A DNA stretch of 64,000 bases from Austropuccinia psidii (taxonomy: Eukaryota > Basidiomycota > Pucciniomycetes > Pucciniales > Sphaerophragmiaceae). The stretch lies in NCBI GenBank assembly GCA_023105745.1, contig JALGQZ010000003.1:74002696-74066695 (forward strand). The letters are read 5' to 3'. The notes beneath the pieces are model-generated. The model made no database searches. It saw nothing but the letters and a program-made list of their open reading frames with translations, and was not told the DNA's origin. Position 1 is the first letter of the stretch; the number at the start of each line of letters is the position of its first letter. Positions 23,478-35,323 of this stretch are shown here, piece by piece. The translations under genes and the position numbers were made by a program.

Positions 23478-25270
23478 TGTGAGCCTTAGAGGTAATTTCA
23501 TATACCCAAAAGACCACAAAATACAAAATTAACATATAAATATAAATAAAATGAATTTATTTATATTATGAAAAAAAACATAATATAAATATAAAATTAA
23601 AAAATTTAATTACAATTTAAAAATAAAATTACATTAAATTTTGAAATTGTAAAATTACATTCATACTTGAAAAAATTAAAGTAAAAATGAATTTTTAATA
23701 AAATTGTAAAAAACTAAATAGATTTGGAAAAAATTTAAATAAAGATTATTATAACTTTTTATCCAATAAATAAAAATATAAAAATTATTTCACCATTTGA
23801 TTCCTCATAAAAAATTAGGTGGGGTCACCTATGAGTGAAATTTTTGTAACTCAACTCTAAATAAGCTTAAATTAAGTTTTTAGTATTTTCTGTATGAAAA
23901 TTGAAAATCCTCAAAGCTTTAATTTAATTCACATCACATGTAGCTTTAATCACCAAAATTTGTGTTAAAATTGAGGTGTTGTTTATATCTTACAAGCTAT
24001 GAGGAATTAAAGTATTTTCAATTGAATCCAATTGAAATGTCAAAATGTGCGCGTGTATTACATAAGTGAACTTTGATTTACATATGAGGTGTCAATTATT
24101 AGTGTATTGTACTGTACAATTTAATTGAATTACATATGTAAATTATAAGTATAATACATGATGAGGAATTAAAGGAAAAAAAAATTGGAAAGATTAAAAC
24201 TGGGGGGGAAAAGGAACTCCAGCTCTAAGGGGGAGCCAGACCCCCAAAATCCTTGCTGACAGGCGTCGGGTGTCAAAATTCACGCAAAAGTTTATCACTT
24301 TTGGCCTGGAATTGAGTTAAAGGGTCTGTGAACTCAAATGATGATGAGGTTGTGATACCAACTGGGGTAGTTTTCACTGTTGCCAAGAGGGTAAAACTAC
24401 CCTTAAGATAAAACAATCATAGTAAAAACAGTTTTAACTGGTTTCTACGCCTCTTACACACATTATGACGTGTTCTGAAGGCTCTAGACCAGGTATTGCT
24501 ATAGTAATGGCTTATTTAAGGGTCTAAAATGGCTAAAAATGGCTTAAACCAGCCCTTTTTTGGTCCGAACCAGGGTTCAATGATGCCATAATTGGCTTTT
24601 CTGTTGTCAGACTATTTTTCACGACTGAAAAGAGTAAATTTTACTTTTGGAGTAAGAAAATTGATGGCTATAAAAGAATGTCTTCTTTGCCCCACTTTTC
24701 TCTTCATGTTAGAATCTTTTCCTTTTATTAATTAGTTTAAACACTGTTAAACCAATCAATAAAAGATTCCAACCACCTTTATTAAAATCATTTTGAACCT
24801 TTTAACCACGTGAAAAAATCATTATAATCATTGTTTGTAACTCTTATAATCATTTTTACCCCTGAACCACCCCAAAAGTGAATTAAAGCATCTTTCATCA
24901 CTGTAAACTTTGTCACTTTGTTTCCAAATTCACTCTGGTCACTTTTGGGCGTGTTTTCTCTTAAATATTCTTTTGAAAGACTTTGTTGTTTAATTAATTG
25001 CTTGCAGTTCTTTGCTCAATTAATTCCAATTGAAATTCCTCTTGAAGAAATTTCTTTTGTAGCCTTGAAATATCTCTTGTAGAGTATTTTTTGGATAAAT
25101 TTTTATAATATTATTGTTTTATACTAATAAAGTTATAAACAATAAAATTGGCGTGTTTTCTCTTAAAAATAATATTTCTTACTATTTTTAATTGATTTTT
25201 ACCTTATACAAATTTTGAGGACAGGAAAAGTACTTGATTTTTAATCAAAGTTTCATATCCACACCTTACA
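23478..25270 (+). repeat. El.3 3' LTR, 1793 bp
   Basis: It starts TGTGAGCCTTAGAGG and ends ATCCACACCTTACA. A TATA box (GGCTATAAAAGAATG) lies at ~24668. GGCGTGTTTTCTCTTAAA occurs twice in the downstream part. The right neighbour is El.4 pol. Confidence 0.92.
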
Positions 25271-27971
25271 CTACATGCCCTAGAGCCTTCAACTCATGAA
25301 ACCCAAAATTACATTTCTTAAGATTTCTTTTCATGTTCACTTGAAGAATTTTCTTAAGTACTAATGAAAGTCTCTCTAAATGTAATTGCCAGGTTTCTGA
25401 ACAAATGATAATGTCATCAACATAAATGATTAACCATCCCTCTGATAATTCATGTTGGAAGATGGTATTCATCATTCTCTGATAATGAGAAGGTGCATTT
25501 TTAATACCAAAAGGCATCCTCAAATATTCATAAATACCACAATGGGCAATTATTCTTAATAACTTCCTAGCATGAGTTGTCAAAACATTCTGATGGAAGC
25601 CTTTAAGAGCATCCATTGAAGTAATGAATCTTGATTTGGATAATTGAGTCAAAGTCTCATGGATTCTAGGGATTGGATACCTGTCTGGAAAAGCATAGGT
25701 ATTCAGTGCTCTAAAATCACCAACCATCCTTGACTTATCATTATGACAAGTAATGATTACTGGAGTTGTTACTTCTACTTCCTCATTGTGTCCAGATTTT
25801 CTAAGAACTCCCAGTTTCATTAGGTCATTAATGTGACTTTCCAATGCTTCTTGTGCCCTAGGGCTAGCTGAGTAAGCTTGTCTTCTCAATAGTGGAGGCT
25901 AAGGTCTTTCCACATTAAGTATAATGTCCACTTCATGGCCTTTTATAGCTCTAAGTGGTTCATCATCTGAAGCAAAGGCTTCCCTGTATTGGAATAAAAT
26001 TTAAATAATTTATTCCTTCATTTCTAGTGTTAATTCAGGACTAATTTGTGCTCCAATCAATTTATCTGACACAAATCTTTCTTTATTAACATTTTTCTCT
26101 TGTTCAATGACAGTGATTTCTCTTTTTTCTAGAGGAAGAGAAAATTTTTGTCTTTTGTTTTCCCCTATAGTGAAATACCTGTCTTTACTATTATTAATAT
26201 CAATACCATAAATATTAAGGTAATCATTTCCAAGTATAAAGTGTTGTGAAGTACAATTATTAATAACAACCAATTAAACTTATAATCTGATACTTCCTTC
26301 AGGATGGGGAAATATCATTTCTGGTTCAAATATTCCCAAGGGGTGCATATTTTGGCTAGCACTGATGAATTTTTTACCTTCAATTGGCATTATCTTGTCT
26401 TTCCATTTGGTATAAATATTGTCAAGATAATTCTTTCCAACAGAAGTGAAAAAAGCACCTGAGTCAAGATGTATCTTGGCTTCTGTGTTGTTTATCACAA
26501 TATTAGTGATACAAGATGATCCAGCTGTATAACCTTTACCTCTGGAAGGCTTGGTTTGTTGCATTTTAGCATCTTTTACATGTATGAGATCCATACATTC
26601 ATCACTGTACTGTGGTAAGTGAGTATGCACTTCTGTGACTTCAAAGGAAACATTAATATTTTCTATACTAATTTCATCTGGTAATTCCTCCTCTTCAGAA
26701 GGCTCAGAATTACTTTCATGTACATGGACATCATTTGTTTCTTTTGTGTCATCTTTTTCAATTTCTATCTCATTGATTCTTGTCTTTTTGGGACAAGTAT
26801 TAGGCAAATTAGATGTACTTCCACACTTATGACATTTCAAAGGAAGTTTGTCTTGTGGTTTATTTGGTTTTGAAATTGGTTTCCCACTAGTCTTATTGTC
26901 TATTGGGGATTTATACCAATTTCTTCCAATTTTTGTTCTAGTAGTGATGTCCTCCATAGAATTGATATAATCTTCTGTAGAGCAAGGCTCAATACATCTG
27001 CTTCTTATAGCATGCTCAAGGTCACCTCCACATTTTCTTAATATCCTCTTATGTACCATTGTTTCAGACATATCAGGATGAAGAACAGTCAATCTGTCCT
27101 TCTGTTTAAGAAACCAAGCCATGGGCCTGTCCCTCTCAATATTGAGAATGGCTTCTTCAAAAGAATTTTCCATTTTAAATCTCCAGGAATTTTTTTCCCA
27201 TTTGGAAATAATTTGTTTTTTCCACCAAGGCCAAGAATGTTTACCATGGTCTTGTCTCATTTTATAATACCATTTCTTTGCTGATTTGTTAAATAAGGAG
27301 TGTAACCTGGCACTTATGTATTCATCTGGAATGTTAAAGTCTTCTTTGAACATATAAATTGTTTTAATAAATTCCATATGATTATATTCTCCTTCACCAC
27401 TGAAGGTTGGACATTCCTCTAATATTGGAATGTCTTTGAAGTTATAAGCAGTCTCCACATCTGAATTACTTAAAATTGTATGGTGTAAATCATTATTCAA
27501 GTGAAGCACATTTCTGTCAAGAATTGGTGTGGATTGCCTTGGCAATTCATTTTTCAGTGATATATTATTAATACTTTATTGAATACCTTCTTTCAATTCA
27601 AGTCTTGTCTTGTCACCTTTTTCCAATTGTTCTTGGAAAAGAGCGGCATTGTGCTCAGTTGAGTTTTCCAAGTTTTGAACTTGTATTCTTAATTCTTTTA
27701 ACTGTCTAGTTATCAAAGAAATTGATTTTTCATCTGGTAGATTGAGTAAGGTAACTTTAGACTCAATTCTTGCACAAATTTGTGTCAAAGACAGAATATT
27801 GTCTTTATTGACATTTTCAAGGCCAACAATTGTCTTTTGTGTTTCTTCTACTTGCAATATCTCATTACCCAACTTCTGTTGGATATACTAAAATGTTTTA
27901 AGCTTTGTCATAATTTCTTTATTACAAGATTCAAATTGAGTTACAACTTTTACAAGATCTATTTCTTTGGG
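25271..27971 (-). pseudogene. gag-pol: El.4 Gag-Pol 5' part, cut by El.3
   Basis: A single frame carries the coiled-coil-like part, capsid (ECPTFSGEGEYNHMEFIK), knuckle CHKCGSTSNLPNTC in which the zinc-binding His is Asn, protease (LDSGAFFTSV) and reverse transcriptase with YVDD near 25415. It ends at ALGHV, where El.3 was inserted. In-frame stops lie near 27887, 27575, 26280, 26274 and 26007-26009, with more between 25890 and 26009. No frameshift was needed to follow it. Confidence 0.88.
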
Positions 27972-29151
27972 AAATATTGGTTCAATCTTTCCTCTTCCTT
28001 GGTTTTTAATTCCATCAGAGTTCTTGCCATATTGAACACATTGTCCATGGCTGTCTTCTCTTGCTTGGGAATTCTGTAATTCTGAGGGTAAGGCTTGTTC
28101 CACTTGGGCTTTGTATTTCCCTTTGCCTTTTTCTTGCCCTTCTTATTGGTCTTTGGGGTTTGCTTGGGCTTTTTTGGCACTGGTTGAGGCATATTTTTGC
28201 TGGTGGATGCTTGAGGAGCTTCCATTGGGTTGTTGTCCTTGCCTTGGGCCAACTTCTTCTGATCCTCTGATAACATGCTTTGGTATTTCAACCAAGCTTT
28301 TATCTGTTTGATTTGTCCTTTGCAAGACATGGATGTTCAACCCTTCAGAAGTTCCTCTGTATTTTCTGACCCATGAACTTCTTCACTTAAATATATGAGT
28401 TCATGGTGCCTATCCAAAGACTTGGGAGAAGTTCCCACTCATGCTGTTTTGCTGCCATAAACCAGTTTTTGTACTGACACTGGTATATCTCTACTGCTGC
28501 CCATTGGAAGTGATTCAGGTCTAACAGCAATAGCAGTTATGTCAGCTTCTGGACTCTCAATAAGTGTATAAAAGGTGCTGGCTAACCTTTGCGAACTGGT
28601 GGAAGCTCTGGAATCCTCCATTTGTGCCTCTCCTCTGGGCTGACATCCTTGTCTTTTGGATTTGTGACTGGAATGTCCTGGTCCAGATCCATTAGATTGG
28701 ATGGAGTAATTGCTTCCACTTCTAGTAGGAGTCATTTAAAGTCAATTTTAAGAATAAAACAGACTAAGAATGAATTAAATTCACCTGCTGGACCTTTGAA
28801 GGGTTCTTTGGTTATTCAACCCCTTGGTGCTGGGCTAGTTTGAATTTCAATACTAGATTCTGAGGTTTCAGAGTCTGAAGAACTTTCTCTAATGGATGAC
28901 ACTAGAGAAAAATAAAAATATAAGTTATTTTATCAAACAATAAAAATAACTTATAAACTCAACTTATTGGATAAAGTTGGTTAAATGTAATTTATGGCAA
29001 ATTATGTCAAAAAGAAAGGAAAAATGTTTTTTACTAGAAATTTTTTTATTTTCAGAAATCTTTTATTTTATTTTTTATTTTCTTTAAAGAAATAATGATT
29101 ATGCAATAAATAAGTTATTAATCAAAATTATAGTATTATTCACTTTATACT
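27959..29151 (-). pseudogene. El.4 ORF1 (spliced upstream protein), degenerate
   Basis: Minus-strand parts: 29151 (leader A), 28901-28785, 28721-28587, 28520-27959. Introns: 29150-28902 (GTATAA..CTCTAG), 28784-28722 (GTGAAT..ACTAG) and 28586-28521 (GTTAGC, branch-like CTGAC, GTTAG; 66 nt). Every junction phase equals that of El.1. The leader exon end CTTTGAGTTATTCTA matches El.1 CTTTGAGTGACTCTA. Exon 2 aligns as TPSNLMDLD to TPSNQMELD, and exon 3 as WAAVEIYQCQYK to [12 protein letters not shown]. Stops (TGA in exon 1; TAA and others in exon 3) make it a pseudogene. Confidence 0.65.
27965..27971 (-). promoter_or_regulatory. El.4 conserved -1 frameshift heptamer (CCCAAAG)
   Basis: On the minus strand the ORF1 codons are TTC CCA AAG AAA TAG, the same arrangement as El.1 with a different stop codon. 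Gag-Pol continues in the -1 frame as FPKEIDL. Confidence 0.55.
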
Positions 29152-29412
29152 AGAATAACTCAAAGAATAAATTTCAAGTCTGTGATGGGAAAAAGCCACT
29201 AGTTAGACAAAAGAAATTTATTCCAAGTCACTCAATAGTATATTGCTTCAAACAATATTCTTAAGAAAAAAATAACTTTATTAAGATTATAAAGATTATT
29301 TGTAAGGGATAAGTCCCAAAAAAGCCCATATAAAATTGAATATGGCAATTTTACATCAAAAAACAGTAAAATAAGGTCTAGAATATGATTTATGTCCCAA
29401 AAATTGGTTAAA

Positions 29413-29432
29413 ATCATGGCCAGGCCCCCAAA
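29413..29432 (-). promoter_or_regulatory. El.4 candidate primer-binding site
   Basis: The minus strand reads TTTGGGGGCCTGGCCATGAT directly after the LTR. A CG-to-CA change relative to El.1 creates an ATG that opens a 61-codon reading frame (29417-29232), probably meaningless. Confidence 0.5.
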
Positions 29433-31585
29433 TGTAAGGTTTTTCTATGAAGCTCTTGATAATAGTAACAATATCAAGAGTACTATGACTGTCCTCAGTA
29501 GAAAAATATAATATAATATAATATTATAACCACAAATTTAAATATAATTATCAAAAATAATTATATAAAAAAATAATAAACTTAATTATTATTATAAAAT
29601 ATAATTATTATTCTATTATTGTTATAGTCACTGACAATTATAACAATAAGAAATGTAAAGCTCTTAATTAGACAATTACACGTGGAAAATATAAATATTT
29701 AACCACTTCTAAATAATAGACATATTATTTATAAAAAAATTAAAACACAAACTGTGCAGAAATAATTATTATAGAAAAGTTATATATAAAAAAACTAATA
29801 ATAGATAAAAAAGACATAGAATTCTAGAGAAAACTTACTTATAATATTTATTTGATACAACAAGTCAAACAACAACAGTTATTATATTAAATAATAATTA
29901 TAAGTTAAAAACACGCCAAAAATCAATATTTTAAAAGATAAAACAATTTTTTATAATAAAAAATATGATTGAAGAGTTTTAAGAGGAATTTGTGGATTTT
30001 AAAAGATATTTTAAAGACAATAATTTTATATAATAAAATATATTATAGATTATTACAAAAATAATCTGATTTCTATGATTTCAACCCTTTAATTTAAGAT
30101 TTATAAATAATAAAATGCTTAAGAAATATTTTAATAATCATATTTTATATATAGTAAAACTTTACCTGTTGAAATGTCTAATATGACTGTATTGATAATG
30201 ATGATGGACAAAAACAGTGATGAAAAGACTCTTTTTATTTCTACAGAGAAACTCTCATGATTCATAATGAATATAGAGGGCGTGCTCAGGTCAAAACTGA
30301 AAAACCATGCTTGAAAATAAAGTTTTCAACTTAAGGCAACTTATTTTTAATTCCAATTTAAAGTTACCAGTGTTATTCATAACTCCAAGTAGCTTTAATC
30401 CTCATTTAAACTAATTATTTTAATCTTTAATATAAAATAAGTTTACTTATATCAAATTTCATCACATGAACAACTTAAAAATATAGTTTCAAGCAGAAAT
30501 CTCTTGAACTCAATTTTCAATTAATTTTTAAAGAAATTATAATTTTCTTTGAGCTTAATTGACAGAGTAAGTTTCCAGGCTAATTACCCAGGAAATTTAT
30601 TTATAAAAGTTACTTATAACTTAATTTATACATATATAATATTGAATTGTAGGCTGGGTGAAATTTTCAAGAAAATCCATTAAGAATTGAATTTTTAATG
30701 AATTTTTGAAGTTATTGCTATTTTTCCACAAAACAATAGCAATACACACTAAACCTTAGCTTTTGATAAGGTTTTAATGCTTGTAATCTTAAAGTTTTAA
30801 GGTTATTTAAGCTTTTTGAGCTTAATTAAGTTTTGACAGTTCTTAAAACCTTGATTTCAAGCCTGCATATAGGGATTTACCCTGTGGCAGCTTGAAGTTC
30901 CTGTCCAATTTGGGATAAAACCAGTTTAAACTTTAAGGTTGGATCAAAGTATAATCTTAAAGTTTAAATAAGGTTTAAAATCCTCCAATACAGGTGGACA
31001 ACCTTAATTGAATCCTTGAAGATTCAAAAAGTTGGGTACCCCAGCTCTATTTGGTCTTTTTCCTTTGTCCCACCTTTTTGCATGGATTTGCCCTTTTATT
31101 TATTTAAAGCCATACTATGGCCTTCAACCCTTTTAAATTGAGCCCATGCAGTATTTAAATCCTGTATGGCGAATCCTTAGCCAATTCAGTAAATATACCC
31201 AACACCTCAATTTTAACTAGAATTTTGGTAATTTTACATAAACCTTATGCAACTGTAAATTTAAGCTTATTTAAGCTTAAATTTAACAATTTTAAAAAAA
31301 TGTTAAACAAGCTACATTAGTACTATGAGTTTCTTAAATCTTCCAATAACATAATAAATAAGTATTTTTGGGTGTAACACCCTATGGGTGTACCCTGGGT
31401 TATTTTTGGTGCAGAATCCAAAAAGACATAATATTTATAACCTTGTTTATCCACAAAAAGTTATACTTATTTTTTGTTATTCTTTATTTTAAATTCAATT
31501 AAAAAGTCTGTTAAAGACAAATTTAACTCTGTATAAAGTCATTTGTGGCCTTATGGGTATGTTATTCATACCCCACAGGCTCACA
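29433..31585 (-). repeat. El.4 5' LTR, 2153 bp
   Basis: On the minus strand it starts TGTGAGCCTGTGGGG and ends CCTTACA. It is the same subfamily as the solo LTR at 50596-52787. It has a hairpin with CTCTTGATA / TATCAAGAG arms near its 3' end. Confidence 0.92.
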
Positions 31586-32030
31586 AAATGAATTATGATC
31601 AGTTATATTAAAATACTCAGCATTTTTTATTCAGTGATGTCACAGAAGTGGTGAAATAATTCAAAAATATTTCTCTCTTTTTTGAGCTACAAGATCTGGC
31701 TCTATTCTCACAAAAATACTTTCTCATTGATCCTGTTCCCATTATTAAATAATTCAGATTAGATGTGAAATCTAGCTTTTTTCCTTTTAACTTTGCATAA
31801 ATTTAGCTTTTTAATTGATTATCTATTCTAAATTTAACATTTATATTATGTAAAGCTTGCTTTTATCAATGATGCATCTAGGATCCATTTTTTCACAATA
31901 CATTTGTGTACTTTCAGAAGTTTGTTTGCCCTCAGGATTCAAGATATTTTGGTGTTGTACTTGTAATACTCTCTGAGTCACATGCTGGAAAGCTTACTAA
32001 ATAATTAAATAAATTCTGGTTGCTTCCTTG
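31586..32030. other. Spacer between El.4 and El.5
   Basis: AT-rich host or old repeat DNA; no ORF, RNA gene or recognisable repeat. It ends in CCTTG, the left target duplication of El.5, and continues at 42960. Confidence 0.7.
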
Positions 32031-32773
32031 TGTCACAGGGGCTCTTCAAAGTGAAGAGGGCCTGGCACTCAGTAAACTGGGACTCACTTATGGAGGGCTC
32101 AAGGATATGGAAAGATTAAAGACACTTAAGAGTGTAAGGAATGAATTACTATAATAAAACATATGAGAAAAGCAGCAACAAAGAAATAAGAATAAGAAAG
32201 AGAAGAGCCAACCACAAACAGTTCCAAGTCCACTGTTTCAACCTGTCATAATGGAAAGAGAAGGGTTAATAAGGATATGGCCACCCAACTCATACTGTAC
32301 AGGCGAATAGAGAAAATGCAAAGACTAACTTAAAATCAAATAATTATAAACCCAAAAATAAGGATAAGAATAATTACAAAATAATAAATAAACTAAATTA
32401 ATTAACTGGGGAAAAGTCCCCAGGGGGGAGAAAGAGGGGCTGGTATATGTGAGAATCACCAGCCCTGATCCAGAGGAAGAATTTTCATGAGAATAAATGA
32501 TGATTGAATTGAGTCTGGCCAATACAGGTCCTGTACAAGAGGTGTGGCTTATTTGAGTGATCATACAGTTTCATACTGGTGTATTGAAACTGTATTGGGT
32601 GAATCCAATCTGTACAGGAATTGACAGGCTGTATTGATGTACCAAACTGTATGCATGTTTCAGAATGAAGATTGCTGAAACTGAATGCTGATGCAGATAC
32701 TGGATTTGCTGATTTGAGGTGTTTGAGTGGGTGTATGAATGAATACCATTACCCCTGATGGATGGTTGTTACA
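32031..32773 (-). repeat. El.5 3' LTR, 743 bp
   Basis: Plus-strand ends are TGTCACAGGGGCTC and GATGGTTGTTACA. It aligns with 41927-42959 and 16241-17000. The complement of the leader, CTAAATTAATTAACT on the plus strand, lies at 32393-32407. Confidence 0.93.
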
Positions 32774-32787
32774 GTATCCCCCTCTTG
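32774..32787 (-). promoter_or_regulatory. El.5 polypurine tract
   Basis: Minus strand CAAGAGGGGGATAC directly precedes the LTR, identical to El.2. Confidence 0.75.
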
Positions 32788-33690
32788 AAACTGGCGGGCT
32801 CCTGAACACCATAACCCTGCCACTGTTGAGTGGCATCTCAATATCCCCACATTTTTTCAAAAAATTTCCTTTTTAATTTTCTTTTCCTCTTGGCCATTAT
32901 CCTGAAAATCCTTCTTCACTCCTTCCCTGTCAAAGGCAATTGATTTCCCCCCCTTTTTTTTCCAAGTTTGAGTAAGTATTCCACCTCAGAATATGCATTT
33001 CTTTTCTACTGAATCAATCAACCATGCCCTTGGAATGTGGCCTTGGGATATATCCCAGAATAAGGGCCACTGAGCTCTTGTGCTCAAAAAATGATGCCCA
33101 ATGAGTGTATGAATTGTACTCATTGGGCAAGGCTTAATCCAATGAATTCTTGAAAAATTTTCCTCCAGGGGTCTTGTCCCCATTGTCCATGGAAATGGCC
33201 TCAAACAGCCCTCCGTAATCCTTTGATGTTTGGCCATATTTGGCCTTTTTGCGTCTTTGGGGTCCTACGGTCCGCAGTCCGTGGGGGTTATTGCAGGCCC
33301 CTGGGCCTAAATTTGCTGGGGACCCAGGGTGACCAAGGGGCCCAGAAATGGCCCAAATATAACTTTCACCATACATGGCCTGGACCCATTGATGGGGTCC
33401 AGGACCATCAAGATCCTGGCCTCCCCAAAGTTGCAGGGGAGGCCCTGGGTGATGAGTTCAGCCCCAAAGGGGTATGAACCTTCACCTTAGAGGCTTTGAG
33501 GGGGGGCATAATTGAGTTATGGCCCCCATTTCCTTGAGGTCAAATTCTTTTTCTTGATATGGAATGGATTGATTCTGACGTCTTGAATCTTCTGCTTGCA
33601 TATTCTTCAGTTACGAGTTCCAAACTGACTGAGCTCACTGAATCTTCTCCTTCTGCACCGCCACTGTCTGTTCTTCATGGTTCTGGCGTC
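32788..33690 (-). other. El.5 distal 3' noncoding region
   Basis: It is homologous to 15200-16226 of El.2. It contains a GC-richer block (33240-33460) with short chance ORFs. No gene is supported. Confidence 0.6.
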
Positions 33691-33808
33691 TTCAGTTGAT
33701 TGTCCTCCCCTTCCATGGCGTCTTCTGGCCATTTTGACCCCTCCCAAACCTATGATGGGTTCAGAGCAGTTGAAGTTCTTGATCCTTCCTGTACTGAATG
33801 TTTGGCCA

Positions 33809-34272
33809 TGTCACAATGCTGTCTGCCAGACCTCAGCAAAGGGAACTCTTGCCGAAAAGGCTATCAAACCGGTTGAGAGACCGATTAATACTGGCAATTT
33901 GTAGATCACATTCCACCATGTGACAGTACCCCCGGGTTTAGAGCACTGCGTCCCGAAGTGCATGTAACTGATGGTATTACCCATGTGACCCTCATGGAGT
34001 TACATTAGTCACAACAGGAGCCTACAAGGAACCCCCAATTGGCGGAACCCTTGTACACCAATGGAGCGGAAAACCCAGCAATTTCTGGTTGTTTGATTGA
34101 GACCACCTCTTGTCTCCAACGGGAATCAAACCCATGATGTTGGTAACCGGTTTATTGTCACAATGCTGTCTGCCAGACCTCAGCAAAGGGAACTCTTGCC
34201 AAAAAGGCTATTAAACCGGTTGAGAGACCAATTAATACTGGCAATTTGTAGATCACATTCCACCATGTGACA
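33809..34272 (-). mobile_element. TRIM-like mini LTR element, 464 bp
   Basis: Two 117-bp direct repeats (33809-33925 and 34156-34272) start TGTCACA and end TGTGACA. They flank 230 bp with no ORF. A perfect GGCCA duplication lies at 33804-33808 and 34273-34277. A G-rich tract CCGGGGGTAC on the minus strand abuts the 33925 end and resembles the family B polypurine tract, so the element probably reads on the minus strand. Shared terminal TGTnACA, tract and 5-bp duplication suggest mobilisation by a family B element. Near 34128 the minus strand has GGGTTTGATTCCC, close to a tRNA B box. Confidence 0.85.
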
Positions 34273-34312
34273 GGCCAGGGGTAAGGAATGCTTTCAACAT
34301 TACAATCCTTGA

Positions 34313-35323
34313 TTGTCAAAATGCCACTTTTGCTTTGTTGGGAAGAAGCCATGTTGTCGTACCGGATCAACTTTGTCCCAGGTCAGGAGACACTTATGGA
34401 GCAGGAAAGATGGGCCTTATGGGCAGGAATTCCCCATTCTTGAGGAACCTACCCCTGATGCAACTTCTGGATTTTCTCAATGTGAGTGATTTGCATATTT
34501 TTGATTGAATTGGTGCTGATATTTTGATTTAGTGACTGGTTCCAGGCAGAGGGATGTGGCCAGGTGGACTAATGTTGGAGGGTCCATTCCAATTGGTGGT
34601 AGGCCCATACACTACAGCTCAGAAATCCCAATTTCAAGGACCAATGCTGATGGAGTGGTGAAAGTAGTGAAGAAACTAAGAAGAATTGTTGATTCCCCAA
34701 CAGATCCAGATGCTGAAGGAAGTGATGAGTTGGATGGTGAAGAAGTTCAAGTTATTCCTCCTTCAATTGGCCATCCATCCAGAAATTCCTCTTCTCAACC
34801 TCTTGCCAACACTAGATTCCAAAGTCAAGTTATTCCCAGCACTCCAAGAACCTTCCAACCAATGCTTGCTTCCATTCCTACAACCCTTCCTCCTCCTTCA
34901 CCAACTACTTCCCACACCACCAGGCCTGCCTTGAATCCAGCAGTAAGACCATCACCAGTTCAGCAGTCCAGAAACTCACCCATAAACACCTCCCGTCAAC
35001 TCCAACCTGTGGCCAGCTCCAGCAGAAGAAGAGATGGATTGTCCCCTTTGCCATTTCCTGCCGCTCAAGTTTTTCAAAGAAGAGAACGTTGGCCTATCCG
35101 GGTTACCAGAGAAGATCCCAATGCGGCCAGTGAAAATCAAGATGCTGTGGCCAGATTGTTCACAAGGGTTGATAGAAATAGCAGAGAGGTGATTATGTAT
35201 GCCAATGACAGGACTATTCCAGGTACTGCTTCTGAAGAGATGGCTGCAAAATTTGCCTGGTATGAAGATGAGTTGATAAATGATTTCCAGAGAACTTTTG
35301 ATGATTTGGGTAGAGATAACTAG
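34313..35323 (+). CDS. El.5 antisense spliced ORF (aORF), unknown function
   Basis: It lies antisense to El.5 between pol and the 3' LTR. The second exon (34533-35323) has 263 codons to the stop. An intron at 34482-34532 (GTGAGT, branch-like GCTGAT, TTTAG) joins it in phase 1 to an upstream frame open from 34313. That segment is Cys-rich (KCHFCFVGKKPCCR). A Ser/Pro-rich middle and a charged C-terminus (ENQDAVARLFTRVDRNSREV) follow. It ends GRDN. I recognise it only as a repeated A. psidii hypothetical protein. The TRIM lies 40 bases upstream and probably separates it from its own start or promoter. El.2 lacks the cassette. No internal stop is visible in the second exon. Confidence 0.65.

Larger units (their letters stand above)
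17001..25270 (+). mobile_element. El.3: degenerate Ty3/Gypsy, family A
   Basis: It has the last 58 bp of a 5' LTR, a primer-binding-type sequence (TTTGGGGGCCCAGCCGTGAT), ORF1, Gag-Pol, a polypurine tract and a complete 3' LTR. Many stops, one frameshift and several catalytic substitutions show it is dead. Its right end abuts El.4 pol sequence (GHV of the RT-RNase H connection), so El.3 inserted into El.4. The target duplication cannot be checked because the left junction is outside the window. Confidence 0.92.
25271..31585 (-). mobile_element. El.4: degenerate Ty3/Gypsy, family A, oldest layer of the nest
   Basis: The 5' LTR, leader, ORF1, gag and the first part of pol lie here on the minus strand. 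The rest of pol and the 3' LTR must lie left of the window, beyond the elements nested inside it. Several in-frame stops show it is dead. The outer 5' LTR end is at 31585 (TGTGAGCC on the minus strand). Confidence 0.9.

Noticed and set aside
29232..29417. 61-codon minus-strand ORF after the El.4 LTR
   Set aside because: Its ATG results from a CG-to-CA change not present in El.1 or El.3; it lies in the leader.
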